A stretch of DNA of 64,000 nt from Roseibacillus sp. (GTDB lineage: Bacteria; Verrucomicrobiota; Verrucomicrobiia; Verrucomicrobiales; Akkermansiaceae). Made by a program: the position numbers and the translations under genes. This document shows, in pieces, positions 54,059 through 63,216 of the stretch; the stretch's first letter is position 1; the number at the start of each line of letters is the position of its first letter. Under the pieces are notes generated by a model. That model was not told the DNA's origin and ran no database searches. It saw nothing but the letters and a program-made list of their open reading frames with translations. The stretch is from contig JAQWTV010000022.1 of assembly GCA_029242545.1 (NCBI GenBank), forward strand, positions 1 through 64,000, in the 5' to 3' direction.

Positions 54059-55417
54059 CTATTTTTTCTTCCTTCCAAGGAATGTCGCCCCAAGGGCCAC
54101 TACTATGACGAGACCTAGAACCACCACGAAGATCACCTGCATTTTAGAGGTGCTGGAATCTTCGTCGGCGCTCGGCCTGGGAGGGGAAGTCTTGCCCTTT
54201 GTCCGCTCTTTCGTGGGAGTCTTTTTGATCTTCTCTTCCGCTGGCGTGGACTCGACTTCCTTCGGTGATTTCTCAGTTGCCACCCCTTCTTCAGGCTTTT
54301 CCTTCTCGGTTGGCTCCTCCTCAGTCGGGAGGGGCTTTACTGGATTCTCGTCGGGCTCCAGAGCTTCCTGCAGGGGGGCTAGGTAGCGCTCAGGAACTTT
54401 GAGGGGCTTGAGCTCTCTCAGGATCTCTTCCACGCTCTCGAGGTCGCCCCTAGTTACGGCATCCCATGCGTCCTGGTGAAGTGAGTCGGCAAACGCCGGG
54501 TCTTCAGGGAGGGCCTCCTTTTCGAGGTTGGCGAGCGTGTTCTTGAGGGTATTAAGAACCTTTCGCATGGGGTCGCTGTGATATTCGTTGAGAGTGAGCC
54601 ATTTGGTCTTAAGCTCGTTGGTTTCACGCTCAACGAGCTTCAGGTAAATTGCATCGGTCTTGTCTTGTGCGGCCTTGTTCTGAGCCCTGACGTTTGCTGG
54701 GAGGGTGGCCCGCGCACGCTCGCGATCCTGCCTCTTAAATTGCACTTGCGCTATCTGCCGCTGTAAAATCGGCTGGTAGGTCTTCATTGTTTCAAGAGCG
54801 AGGGCGCTGGCCTTGGCGTAGTGAGTTGACCCCGAGAAATCAGACTGAATGGTCTCAAAATGGCGTAGAGCCATCGTCAGGCTAGAGGATTCCTTGGCTG
54901 CGACCATGTCAGCATACTCCAATCCAGCATCAATCGCATATGCATCTCGTCTCCTTTCATCTGGTGAGATCCACTTGTTTTCTAGTTTAAGGCCGCCGGC
55001 TACTGCCTTCTCGCTTTCTTCCTCAAGGGTCTTGAGAATGATTTTAACTTTTGGGGCATGGCTGCCATTGGGAAACAGATCGAGGAACGCTTTGCACTTC
55101 ACTATCCTGCGTTGGTAGTCCTCTGTGGTTAGTCTATCCGGGGTAGGGAGCAATTGTCCCATATTCCGGAATTGAATGTCCTCCTTTGTGTCGATCTCGA
55201 CGCGTTCGACATTCGCTTTGAGGAAGCGGTCAGTCTGGAAAATGCCGGGGCGCTTTTCCCACTTCAGCTCAACAACGCTGGGGGTGTTGAATACAACCGT
55301 GCCTTCTTTGGGAGGTCGGCCATCATTAAAATGCACCCTGTCTGCCTGAGAGAGCACGGCGGAGAGGCCGAGAAACGGAAAGAGGATGAAGGGGTGGAGT
55401 GATGAGCGTGGGATCAA
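54059..55417 (-). CDS. Membrane-anchored exported protein, PTPDL-like
   Basis: A 452-residue protein with a signal peptide (ILFPFLGLSAVLSQA), a short beta domain (VHFNDGRPPKEGTVVF), then LLPTPDRLTTEDYQRR. This resembles the PTPDL motif of a Verrucomicrobia protein family; that link is from memory and tentative. A long helical region (about 110-350), a Pro/Glu/Lys-rich linker (about 355-420), and one C-terminal transmembrane helix (VIFVVVLGLVIVVALGATFL) followed by GRKKK complete it. Probably anchored in the inner membrane with its body in the periplasm. Starts TTG 55417; upstream in-frame codons contain no alternative start before a stop. Confidence 0.68.
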   Translation of the reverse strand: MIPRSSLHPFILFPFLGLSAVLSQADRVHFNDGRPPKEGTVVFNTPSVVELKWEKRPGIFQTDRFLKANVERVEIDTKEDIQFRNMGQLLPTPDRLTTEDYQRRIVKCKAFLDLFPNGSHAPKVKIILKTLEEESEKAVAGGLKLENKWISPDERRRDAYAIDAGLEYADMVAAKESSSLTMALRHFETIQSDFSGSTHYAKASALALETMKTYQPILQRQIAQVQFKRQDRERARATLPANVRAQNKAAQDKTDAIYLKLVERETNELKTKWLTLNEYHSDPMRKVLNTLKNTLANLEKEALPEDPAFADSLHQDAWDAVTRGDLESVEEILRELKPLKVPERYLAPLQEALEPDENPVKPLPTEEEPTEKEKPEEGVATEKSPKEVESTPAEEKIKKTPTKERTKGKTSPPRPSADEDSSTSKMQVIFVVVLGLVIVVALGATFLGRKKK

Positions 55418-55828
55418 GAGAAAGGGGGGTGGTGTGCGGTTATTGTGGGGTAAAAGGCGCGGGCTTGGCCAATGAATTTATTGAGGTATTAGGAAGGATT
55501 CGGAAGGCGCGCCCTTGTCAGGTGGGATAGCGGGCTAAACGGCGGGAATTACTACCGTTCATAAGTAGCTCGAAACGGGATAACTTACTCAAAAACAATC
55601 AAATCCTAACCGGTTTGAATCTCGAACTAGGGTCTGAGAGGGAGTTCTGGTTCTAATCGGGCATTTGATGAGGAGCTCGAAGGAAATGACAATTCCTAGG
55701 ATTCCTTCGCGATCTGCCACACGGAGGCGGCCTAAACCATTTCGGACCTGACAAGAGATATCGAGTCCGAGGAGATAAAAGGCTTTTTCATCGGGTGGTG
55801 GAAGGTAGACTTTGGCCACTAATCTGCT
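55418..55828. other. 411-bp intergenic region, no gene supported
   Basis: Separates the PTPDL-like gene from parA (divergent). A minus-strand open frame of 88 codons (55589-55855) overlaps the parA start and lacks a ribosome-binding site; not called. No tRNA fold was found despite one T-arm-like stretch near 55610. Presumably holds the two divergent promoters, which I cannot place. Confidence 0.45.
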
Positions 55829-56599
55829 GTGGTTACGATCGCGATTTCGAGTCAAAAAGGCGGTGTCGGAAAGACGACGGTCGCGATCAACTTAGCTCAT
55901 GCCTTTGGCAGGAGCGGGAGCCGGACGGTTCTGGTTGATGCAGACCCTCAAGGCTCTGTAGGGCTCTCCTTGACGCGTCAGAGTCGCCTTCTTTCTGGGT
56001 TTTACGATTATATCGATGATGGAGAGGTCACGGTAGAAGGACTCCTGGTGCCTACCCGCATGCAAACGCTTAGCCTGATTCCTGCGGGTCAGGCGAGTGA
56101 CTACGATCTCAACGGTTCCTCTTCCGCTGTTGTAACTTCTCGCCTCCGTAATCTGCATGGTGAGCTGGAGGACTTGGGAATGGATATCTGCATCATCGAT
56201 ACCGCGGCGGGGCTTTTCGGCGCTTCAGCAGACGTGCTTTCCATGGCCAATGCCGTTCTGGTGCCTCAACAAGCAGAGCCCCTCGGAATCCGTTCCGTGC
56301 CAAAAATGCTGGAGGCTCTGACACGGATGAGGATTGCCAACCCGCGCTTGATGATTCTGGGTGTGGTGCTGACCATGATGCAGGAGCTTTTGCCTGAGAG
56401 CAGGGATACTGGCCAAGCGCTGAGAGCCATCATGCCTCCCGAGATGGTAATGAATACGGTCGTGCCGAGGGGGGATGTGTTCGTCAAGGCCAGTGCCCGT
56501 GGTCTTCCCGCGGGAGTGATGGATGGTGGAGATGAAGTTCTGGCCCTTTTTGACCGGCTCCGGATCGAAATTCAAAGCAGACTTGGATTTATGTCCTAG
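55829..56599 (+). CDS. Orphan ParA-family ATPase
   Basis: A 256-residue deviant-Walker ATPase with SSQKGGVGKTTVAIN (Walker A with the signature lysine, residues 7-21), LVDADPQGSVGL, IIDTAAGL and a VPQQAEPLGIRSV block. Such ATPases position chromosomes, plasmids, or protein complexes by gradients on DNA or membrane. Starts with GTG 55829. No parB or parS-like gene is adjacent; a protein with a possible roadblock domain follows 76 nt downstream. This suggests cargo or polarity positioning rather than chromosome segregation (inference). Confidence 0.87.
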   Translation: MVTIAISSQKGGVGKTTVAINLAHAFGRSGSRTVLVDADPQGSVGLSLTRQSRLLSGFYDYIDDGEVTVEGLLVPTRMQTLSLIPAGQASDYDLNGSSSAVVTSRLRNLHGELEDLGMDICIIDTAAGLFGASADVLSMANAVLVPQQAEPLGIRSVPKMLEALTRMRIANPRLMILGVVLTMMQELLPESRDTGQALRAIMPPEMVMNTVVPRGDVFVKASARGLPAGVMDGGDEVLALFDRLRIEIQSRLGFMS

Positions 56600-56675
56600 G
56601 ATCAGAGGGGGCGAGAGGCCAGATTGCTCATTCTAGCAGTTAAGCCGACACCTCACTAACACACTCTCGAGCAAA

Positions 56676-57422
56676 ATGGATCCAATTGAATCATGGGTAG
56701 ACGTCTCCGAGCTGCGGCGGATGGCTGATGCTCTTTTGATTCGTCCTGAGCATCCAGAGGGAAGCCGGGCCGATCCGCACGCAGGCCCTTTCGGAGCGCA
56801 ATTTGAAGGGTTTGAAGCCGAGCCCGTTGTGGGAAACGGTGGCACTTTGGGAGCTGTTGCAGGGCAAGGCCGGGGGGCGAGTAAGGCTCGTGACGCCCTT
56901 GCCTCGGCGCGTGAACTCGCTCGCAAGGGAGGGCTTCTAGAAGGCTCTGACAAGAGGACGAGGGAACTTAGAAGTGGGGGCCTGGAGGAGAAGCCTCTGT
57001 CTCCTTCTCCTCCGAAAGAGAAGGCGGAGGAAGTCCTTCCTAGGGAAAGGGCTGGCAATTCAGTGCCTGAGAGGCTGGCCCCTTTCGGGGGCTGGCTCCA
57101 TGATGCGCTTGGGTCGAGATCCTATTTCCTCCTCGAACGGAGCGGGAATGTCGTCCTCGACGAGGCGAAATCTGAAAAGCTGCATCATCTTGCAAGGACT
57201 CTTGCTCAGGCTGCTTTCACTGCGAAAAGGCAGGCAGGGACGGCGGCGGTAGGGAACCTTCATATCAAGGTTGAGCAAGGGTCAGTACTTGAGGTGATCC
57301 CTGTAAATACCCGGGAAGGACTGTTTATTCTAGGGGTTCTTCTCGCCAAGCCATTGCTTCCCCGGCAGGTCGAGACTGCAGCGAGGGGCCTCCAGCAGGT
57401 TGTTGACTCGTCCTCTTTTTGA
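56676..57422 (+). CDS. Uncharacterised protein with possible C-terminal roadblock/LC7-like domain
   Basis: A 248-residue cytosolic protein of unknown function. The first 40 residues are helical ([15 protein letters not shown]), residues about 40-130 are low-complexity, Gly/Glu/Lys-rich and likely disordered. The last 110 ([42 protein letters not shown]) have the strand-helix order of a roadblock/LC7 or profilin-like fold. Roadblock proteins often regulate small GTPases or ATPases, so pairing with the upstream ParA is attractive but unproven. ftsH starts 97 nt downstream. Confidence 0.6.
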   Translation: MDPIESWVDVSELRRMADALLIRPEHPEGSRADPHAGPFGAQFEGFEAEPVVGNGGTLGAVAGQGRGASKARDALASARELARKGGLLEGSDKRTRELRSGGLEEKPLSPSPPKEKAEEVLPRERAGNSVPERLAPFGGWLHDALGSRSYFLLERSGNVVLDEAKSEKLHHLARTLAQAAFTAKRQAGTAAVGNLHIKVEQGSVLEVIPVNTREGLFILGVLLAKPLLPRQVETAARGLQQVVDSSSF

Positions 57423-57519
57423 GGGTTTTAGGAAGGTAAAATTTCAATTTTATTTTTATGTCACTGGGCTACCATTGTCGGGGCGGAATCGCCTATCCTT
57501 CGACTACGAAAGTATCAAA

Positions 57520-59883
57520 ATGGCAGACGAACCTTCTCCAAAGCCTGATTCTAAAGACCCTCGTAAACCCGGGGAGTCGGGTGGTTTTAATTGGCGATTC
57601 CTGCTTCTTTTCGCGATGGCGCTAGGCCTCCTGGCGATTGCTTTTGCGAACAAAGGAAGCGGAAAAGGAAGGCCGATTTCATTCAATCAGTTCAAAAAAA
57701 GCCTAGAGGAAGGCAAAGTGATTTTGGGGAATCCCCGATTCAAGCTCGAGGTGGTGACAACCGAGGCTGCATTTAACGCGCAGATCGTCGGGTGGCAACA
57801 GGACACGGCGTTGTTTAATCTTGGGGCTCCGGAAGGATTCAGAATTAGGATCAATCTCGATCTCGATGGCCCGAATCTAAATCGATTGGTTGGGTCCAGT
57901 GTGGAGACCGTAGGGGCCGATGATCCGAGCGTCGGGGGAGATTTTTCAAGCTCGCCCGGTGGCTACAGTTTTGCCGACTTTGTGGGGTGGGCTTCGCCGG
58001 TCCCATCGGTTTCTTCGGAGGCCTCGGAGGGTAATGCCTACAAGGTATCTGATTTGAAACTTGTGGCGATCCCCGACACCAGAGATGCCTATCTTATCGG
58101 GCAAAGACGTGTCAAAAATCCTAAGTCGACCGAGGACCTCCAAGATGCCGCTAAGCCTTGGAAGTTTGTCGTTCCCATCAATATGATGGCGATGCAGGAA
58201 GAGCTAAACATGCTCTTCAACACTGGGGTGGTCTACCGTCGGGAAAGCAATTACATGAAGACTATTCTTCTAAGCTTCCTGCCAATCCTAATCCTCATCG
58301 TCCTGCTGTTCCTGCTGTTCCGTCATCAGATGAAGCAGGCGGGTCGGGGGGCAATGAGCTTTGGTAAATCCAAGGCCAAAATGATGAGCGTGGACGGGAC
58401 CAAGGTAACGTTCAAGGACGTTGCCGGAATTCAGGAAGCCAAGGAGGAGCTGTGGGAGATCGTGGATTTTCTGAAGGATCCTCGCAAGTTTCAGAAACTT
58501 GGAGGGAATATTCCCAAGGGTGTTCTGATGGTCGGTCCTCCGGGAACTGGTAAAACTCTCCTCGCGCGGGCGATTGCCGGGGAAGCTAGTGTTCCCTTTT
58601 TCAGCATCAGCGGTTCCGACTTTGTGGAAATGTTCGTCGGAGTTGGTGCCAGTAGAGTTCGCGATATGTTCGAACAGGGCAAGAAGCACGCTCCGTGTCT
58701 TGTTTTCATCGATGAAATTGATGCTGTAGGCCGGCATCGTGGCCACGGGATGGGCGGCGGCCATGACGAGAGGGAGCAGACTTTAAATGCTCTTTTGGTG
58801 GAAATGGACGGGTTCGACACTCAGGAGGGCGTGATAATCATCGCAGCTACTAATCGTCCTGACGTGCTGGACCCCGCCCTTCTTCGGCCGGGCCGCTTTG
58901 ACAGGCAGGTGACGGTGTCGCTCCCCGACGTAAAGGGGCGAGAGCAGATTCTGAAGGTGCATGCGAAGAAAATCAAGTTGGCCGCCGGGACAGATCTGGG
59001 AACGGTTGCTCGTGGCACGCCGGGCTTTTCGGGTGCGGAGCTTGCAAATATAATCAATGAATCGGCTCTTCTAGCCGCTAGTAAGGATCTGAAAGCGGTT
59101 ACCCTTGCTGAGCTCGAAGAGGCTCGTGACAAGGTCAGGTGGGGGAGAGAGAGGCGGAGCCTTGCGCTTAGCGAAAAAGAAAAGAAGCTTACGGCGTATC
59201 ACGAGGCCGGACATGCGCTGCTGCTCGCCACTCTTGAGAATACTGATCAGCTCCACAAGGTAACAATCATTCCAAGGGGGCCATACCTCGGGGCCGCCTT
59301 TCATCTGCCTGAGGAAGATAAGTTCCAAGTGCACAAGATCGAAGGGTTAGAGCAGCTGATCGTTACGATGGGCGGAAGAGTGGCTGAAGAGATCGTCTTC
59401 GGCGACGTGACGAATGGAGCGTCAGGAGATATCAGGCAGGCAACAAGTCTGGCGAGAAGAATGGTGTGCGAATGGGGAATGAGCGAGGAGCTGGGAATGG
59501 TGGAATATGGGGAAGCTCGCGAAGAGGTTTTTCTTGCCCGGGACATTTCCAAGCCAAAGAACTACTCGGAGGAGACGGCTAAGAAAATCGACTCTGAAAT
59601 CCGCAGGATCATCGACCGGGCTTATGCAGACGCGAAAAAGATCCTAACCGAAAACCGTGATAAGCTCGAGTTAATCGCCGAGGCCTTATTGGAATTTGAA
59701 ACGCTGGACGGTGCTCACATCATTGACCTGATCGAGCATGGCGAAATGAAGAATCCTCCTCGCTCGCCTAAGCCTCCTGAGTTGCCATCTGATGCCGCCC
59801 CAACCACATCAGCTCAAAGCGATAGTGACGAGCGTGAAGAAGGTGATGGCCCCTTGCCTGATCCAATCGGGGCTCCGGCCTGA
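57520..59883 (+). CDS. ftsH: ATP-dependent zinc metalloprotease FtsH
   Basis: A 787-residue membrane protease that degrades unfolded and regulatory membrane proteins. TM1 at about 26-43 and TM2 at about 247-267. Walker A GPPGTGKT (339-346), pore loop FVG (about 372-374), Walker B FIDEID, second region of homology [20 protein letters not shown] and the zinc site HEAGH (561-565). The periplasmic part is about 200 residues, against about 70 in E. coli, and includes a Gly/Ser-rich stretch. ATG 57520 is the start (MADEPSP); the frame to TTG 57400 adds unrelated residues overlapping the previous gene. Confidence 0.95.
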   Translation: MADEPSPKPDSKDPRKPGESGGFNWRFLLLFAMALGLLAIAFANKGSGKGRPISFNQFKKSLEEGKVILGNPRFKLEVVTTEAAFNAQIVGWQQDTALFNLGAPEGFRIRINLDLDGPNLNRLVGSSVETVGADDPSVGGDFSSSPGGYSFADFVGWASPVPSVSSEASEGNAYKVSDLKLVAIPDTRDAYLIGQRRVKNPKSTEDLQDAAKPWKFVVPINMMAMQEELNMLFNTGVVYRRESNYMKTILLSFLPILILIVLLFLLFRHQMKQAGRGAMSFGKSKAKMMSVDGTKVTFKDVAGIQEAKEELWEIVDFLKDPRKFQKLGGNIPKGVLMVGPPGTGKTLLARAIAGEASVPFFSISGSDFVEMFVGVGASRVRDMFEQGKKHAPCLVFIDEIDAVGRHRGHGMGGGHDEREQTLNALLVEMDGFDTQEGVIIIAATNRPDVLDPALLRPGRFDRQVTVSLPDVKGREQILKVHAKKIKLAAGTDLGTVARGTPGFSGAELANIINESALLAASKDLKAVTLAELEEARDKVRWGRERRSLALSEKEKKLTAYHEAGHALLLATLENTDQLHKVTIIPRGPYLGAAFHLPEEDKFQVHKIEGLEQLIVTMGGRVAEEIVFGDVTNGASGDIRQATSLARRMVCEWGMSEELGMVEYGEAREEVFLARDISKPKNYSEETAKKIDSEIRRIIDRAYADAKKILTENRDKLELIAEALLEFETLDGAHIIDLIEHGEMKNPPRSPKPPELPSDAAPTTSAQSDSDEREEGDGPLPDPIGAPA

Positions 59884-59923
59884 ACCGGGGTCCGAGAAGA
59901 GGGCCATCCTAAGGCCTCCTGCA

Positions 59924-61000
59924 TCAGGGAGTGGATAGCTGGACGAAGCCTCGCTGGCCCCTTGGTATCCTGATCGTGATTTCTCCGCTCGTTCCGGCTG
60001 GGATTGGGTTTCCGACTGGGCTGATCAGTGCAGGCCCGAGCGGAGTGAAAGGTTGGAGTGGATCGGTGCCCGTTGTTACGAGGAGTGGGCTCGCGGTTCC
60101 ACCCTCCGGCAGGGATAGCGTGAAGGAGACCGTTGCTGCATTAGTTTCACCTGGTTGCAGGAGATGAGGAAATGGGTTCTCGGAGGCGTCAAGTCCCAAG
60201 GCCCACTGGATTCCATTACTTACCCCATCTCCGTTGGAGTCCTGGAGGGGCGTGGCTCCGGCGATCCCATTGGCCTCGGACCAGAGGACAAATGGATCGT
60301 CTGGGATAATCTCGATGGTAGCGGGCCCAGACAGCTTGGCAGAGCCATTGGCCCGTATGGGCACCTCAACGCCTGCGGCTTCGAATACCTGGTCCACGGC
60401 GACGGGTAGTTCCACGTCTACATTGTAGCTTTTGCTTGTAGGTGTGCTGGTTGTAGGGGTGAGAGTGACAGTGCCAGTGCCAAGGCCAGTTCCGCCGACA
60501 GGTTCATTGGTGAAATCAAAATCAAGATTTTCATTTATCCCGAGTAGTCCAATGCTGATGTTGCCGCCGAGTGTGCCACTGCTCACGGTAAAGGTATGTT
60601 GAGCTGAATCGAATTCCCCAGTAGCGGGATCGACGATTCCGGGAGGTTCTGGAGTGGCTAGCGTTGCGCCGAGAGTAGAGCTCTCAAGGTCGTAACTCCC
60701 GATCAGGAAAGTGCTTCCCGATAGCTCAATTGCGCTGCCCTGGACGTCGCCATCGAGGATGGTCATTTCGGAGACCTGATCAGTAACCGGGTCAATCTCA
60801 AGGAGAACCTCGATCGATCCAGATAATCTGGTAGTGTCCCGACCGGTTGGTAGAACTGGGGGTTCGAACTCCAGAGTGATTCGGTTAAAGTTCTGCTCGT
60901 TTACAGCCGTCAGGGTGGCGGTTGTGGGCGTAGCCACGATTATAGAGGAAGAGCTCAGGAAAAGAAGGCTGAGCAAGTTACGGGTTGTCCCTAGGGTCAT
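59924..61000 (-). CDS. Secreted protein with calcium-binding-like repeat, function unknown
   Basis: A 358-residue exported protein. Signal peptide at about 1-28 (LLSLLFLSSSSIIVATPTTA). The body is Thr/Gly/Asp-rich beta-sandwich-like sequence (about 30-225) similar in style to large outer-surface proteins. It ends with a DSNGDGVSNGIQWALGLD dockerin/thrombospondin-3-like Ca-binding loop and a short beta domain (about 280-358). No PEP-CTERM helix. Function unknown; perhaps cell-surface or extracellular matrix. Confidence 0.72.
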   Translation of the reverse strand: MTLGTTRNLLSLLFLSSSSIIVATPTTATLTAVNEQNFNRITLEFEPPVLPTGRDTTRLSGSIEVLLEIDPVTDQVSEMTILDGDVQGSAIELSGSTFLIGSYDLESSTLGATLATPEPPGIVDPATGEFDSAQHTFTVSSGTLGGNISIGLLGINENLDFDFTNEPVGGTGLGTGTVTLTPTTSTPTSKSYNVDVELPVAVDQVFEAAGVEVPIRANGSAKLSGPATIEIIPDDPFVLWSEANGIAGATPLQDSNGDGVSNGIQWALGLDASENPFPHLLQPGETNAATVSFTLSLPEGGTASPLLVTTGTDPLQPFTPLGPALISPVGNPIPAGTSGEITIRIPRGQRGFVQLSTP

Positions 61001-61060
61001 AGCAAGCCTCTACCATATTATAGGGAAGGCTGCCAATGTTGAACATCAGGGCCCACGGCG

Positions 61061-62329
61061 TCAGTCTGGGACACGTTCTACATTTCCTCCGAGCTGGAGG
61101 AGCTTTTCGTCGATATGCTCGTAACCGCGATCGATATGGTAAAGGCGGTTAATCTCGGTGGTTCCCCGGGCGCGGAGAGCCGCTAGTACTAGAGCAGCCG
61201 AGGCTCGGAGGTCTGAGGCCATTACGGGAGCAGCGCTTAGGTTTTCTACCCCACGGATGAGGGCGGTGCCGCCATCAACCTTGATGTCGGCCCCCATGCG
61301 CTTCATTTCTGAGCAGTGCATGAAGCGTTGAGGGAAGATAGTATCCTCCACCACTGAGATCCCAGGGGTGGTCGCAAACATGGCTGTAAATTGAGCCTGC
61401 ATGTCTGTGGGAAAGCCAGGGAAGGGAGCTGTAGAGATATCACAGCCGCGGGGATTCGCGCCCGGTGAAATATGGACCTCTGTGCCATCGGAATTAAAGT
61501 CAACCACGTGACCAGCTTCTTCGAGAATACTGGTAGCTGCAACAAGGTGGTCGACTCTTACCCGTTTCAAGCTCACGCCCTGTCCCGCCATCGCGCCTGC
61601 CACCATGAAGGTTCCTGCCTCGATTCGGTCCGGGATGATGTTGTGCTCGACGCCCTGAAGGGATCCGACCCCTTCGATAACGATCCTTCTTGTGCCTGCA
61701 CCTGAGATTTTGGCGCCCATCTTTACTAAGAAGTCAGCAAGGTCCACGACCTCAGGCTCGCTCGCTGCAGATTCAATCACGGTAGTGCCCCGTGCAAGCA
61801 CGGCGGCCATCATGAGGTTGTCGGTTCCCAAAACGGTGGGGCCGTGCTTCCCTCTCATGTCGATCTCAGCTCCAATCAGGCCTTTTGGAGCGCTCAACAC
61901 GATATCGCCTCCTTTCATCTCGACGGCGGCGCCAAGACCCTGCATGGCCTTGATGTGAAGGTCGACGGGGCGGTCCCCAATGATGCATCCACCGGGTAGA
62001 GAAATCTTCGCTCTGCCGACCCGGGCCAGCAAGGGGCCCATGACACAGATGGAGGCCCGCATTTTTCTTACGAGATCATAGGGAGCTTCGGGAGCGATTG
62101 TTGCCGGCTCAACTCGGACGGTTCCACTTGATCGTTCCACTTCCGCTCCCAGCGCGCGGAGGATTTGGAGCATGTAGTTGGTGTCTGAAACGTCAGGAAC
62201 CCTTCGTATGATCGAGGCCTGATCAGAGAGGAGGGTGGCCGCAAGGATCGGGAGAGATGCATTCTTTGATCCCGAGATATTAATTGAGCCCTGTAGGGTG
62301 CTGTTGCCGTGGACGAGAAGTTTATCCAT
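61061..62329 (-). CDS. murA: UDP-N-acetylglucosamine 1-carboxyvinyltransferase
   Basis: A 422-residue enzyme for the first committed step of peptidoglycan synthesis (enolpyruvyl transfer from PEP to UDP-GlcNAc). It has the N-terminal [18 protein letters not shown] and [18 protein letters not shown]. The PEP-binding loop [13 protein letters not shown] carries Cys115, the fosfomycin-target cysteine, so the enzyme should be fosfomycin-sensitive. The start is ATG 62329 (MDKLLVHG). Third gene of the prfA-prmC-murA group. A peptidoglycan gene is notable because the PVC superphylum was once thought to lack the wall. Confidence 0.95.
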   Translation of the reverse strand: MDKLLVHGNSTLQGSINISGSKNASLPILAATLLSDQASIIRRVPDVSDTNYMLQILRALGAEVERSSGTVRVEPATIAPEAPYDLVRKMRASICVMGPLLARVGRAKISLPGGCIIGDRPVDLHIKAMQGLGAAVEMKGGDIVLSAPKGLIGAEIDMRGKHGPTVLGTDNLMMAAVLARGTTVIESAASEPEVVDLADFLVKMGAKISGAGTRRIVIEGVGSLQGVEHNIIPDRIEAGTFMVAGAMAGQGVSLKRVRVDHLVAATSILEEAGHVVDFNSDGTEVHISPGANPRGCDISTAPFPGFPTDMQAQFTAMFATTPGISVVEDTIFPQRFMHCSEMKRMGADIKVDGGTALIRGVENLSAAPVMASDLRASAALVLAALRARGTTEINRLYHIDRGYEHIDEKLLQLGGNVERVPD

Positions 62330-62354
62330 TGAAGAGGGAGCAATATTCGACCTG

Positions 62355-63194
62355 TCAGGGTGCCTGCGCAAAGACAAACCGCGGTTTTCCAGAGAGATCC
62401 TGATCCAGGCGGATGGAATTTAGGCCTGAGGATTGAGCGAGCTTCACTACCTCGGCTCCCTGATTAGCGCCAATTTCAAGGGCGAGCCAGCCACCAGAGG
62501 CAAGATGACTTCTCGCTGCAGGAAGAAAACGTCTGAGAAGATCCAGGCCCTCCGGGCCGGCGAAGAGGGCTGTCTCTGGGTCATGAGCTACTTCTCGGGA
62601 AAGACTCTCCTTTTCGCCTATCGGAATGTAAGGAAGGTTGGCAAGGATAAGATTATAAGTCCCCATCACTCCCTCGCAGAGATCGGCTTCGAGGCAGGTG
62701 ACCGCGAGGGCGTGTCGGTCGGCGTTTTCCTGTGCGAGGGTAAGAGCCTCCCGCGAAATGTCTGTTAACACTATCCCTGCACAACGTTCGCCAAGCGACA
62801 GTCCAATTGTGATGCCGATGACTCCACTTCCAGTGCCAACATCCAGCACTTGGATTTGATCGCCCATTTCCAGTTTTAGAGTAGATTCAACCATTTCCTC
62901 TGTTTCTGGTCTGGGAATAAGAGCGCGATTGTCACACTGGAACTCTCTTCCTGCGAACTCAACGGTCCCGAGGAGATGTTGGAGGGGCTCGCCCTGTCCG
63001 CGTCGCTTCAGGAGGGTTCGCAGGGGAGCAAGTTCCTGCTCCGTCATTGGCCGGTCAAAGCTCGCGTAAAGTTCGATCCTGCTGCAGGCCAATTGCTGGG
63101 CAAGGAGCCATTCCATATTGCGCCGGGCACCCTCTACGCCCTTCTCCTGCAGATAGGAAGATCCACGTTCGAGGCATTCTAGGACGGTCTTCAT
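62355..63194 (-). CDS. prmC: Release factor glutamine methyltransferase PrmC
   Basis: A 279-residue SAM-dependent methyltransferase that methylates the GGQ glutamine of release factors. It has an N-terminal helical domain, IPRPETEEMVE, a SAM loop VLDVGTGSGVIGI, an Asp-binding VLTDISREAL and the active-site tetrapeptide, which is NLPY instead of the canonical NPPY. It starts 22 nt after prfA, its substrate gene, in the usual order. Confidence 0.93.
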   Translation of the reverse strand: MKTVLECLERGSSYLQEKGVEGARRNMEWLLAQQLACSRIELYASFDRPMTEQELAPLRTLLKRRGQGEPLQHLLGTVEFAGREFQCDNRALIPRPETEEMVESTLKLEMGDQIQVLDVGTGSGVIGITIGLSLGERCAGIVLTDISREALTLAQENADRHALAVTCLEADLCEGVMGTYNLILANLPYIPIGEKESLSREVAHDPETALFAGPEGLDLLRRFLPAARSHLASGGWLALEIGANQGAEVVKLAQSSGLNSIRLDQDLSGKPRFVFAQAP

Positions 63195-63216
63195 CGGGCT
63201 GAGCCTCAGGACAAAA

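Noticed and set aside
55600-55640. T-arm-like stretch suggesting a tRNA
   Set aside because: The flanking bases do not form a 5-bp T-stem and no acceptor or anticodon stem could be built.
55589-55855. 88-codon minus-strand open frame upstream of parA
   Set aside because: Overlaps the parA start, has no ribosome-binding site and no recognisable family; parts read like chance translation.
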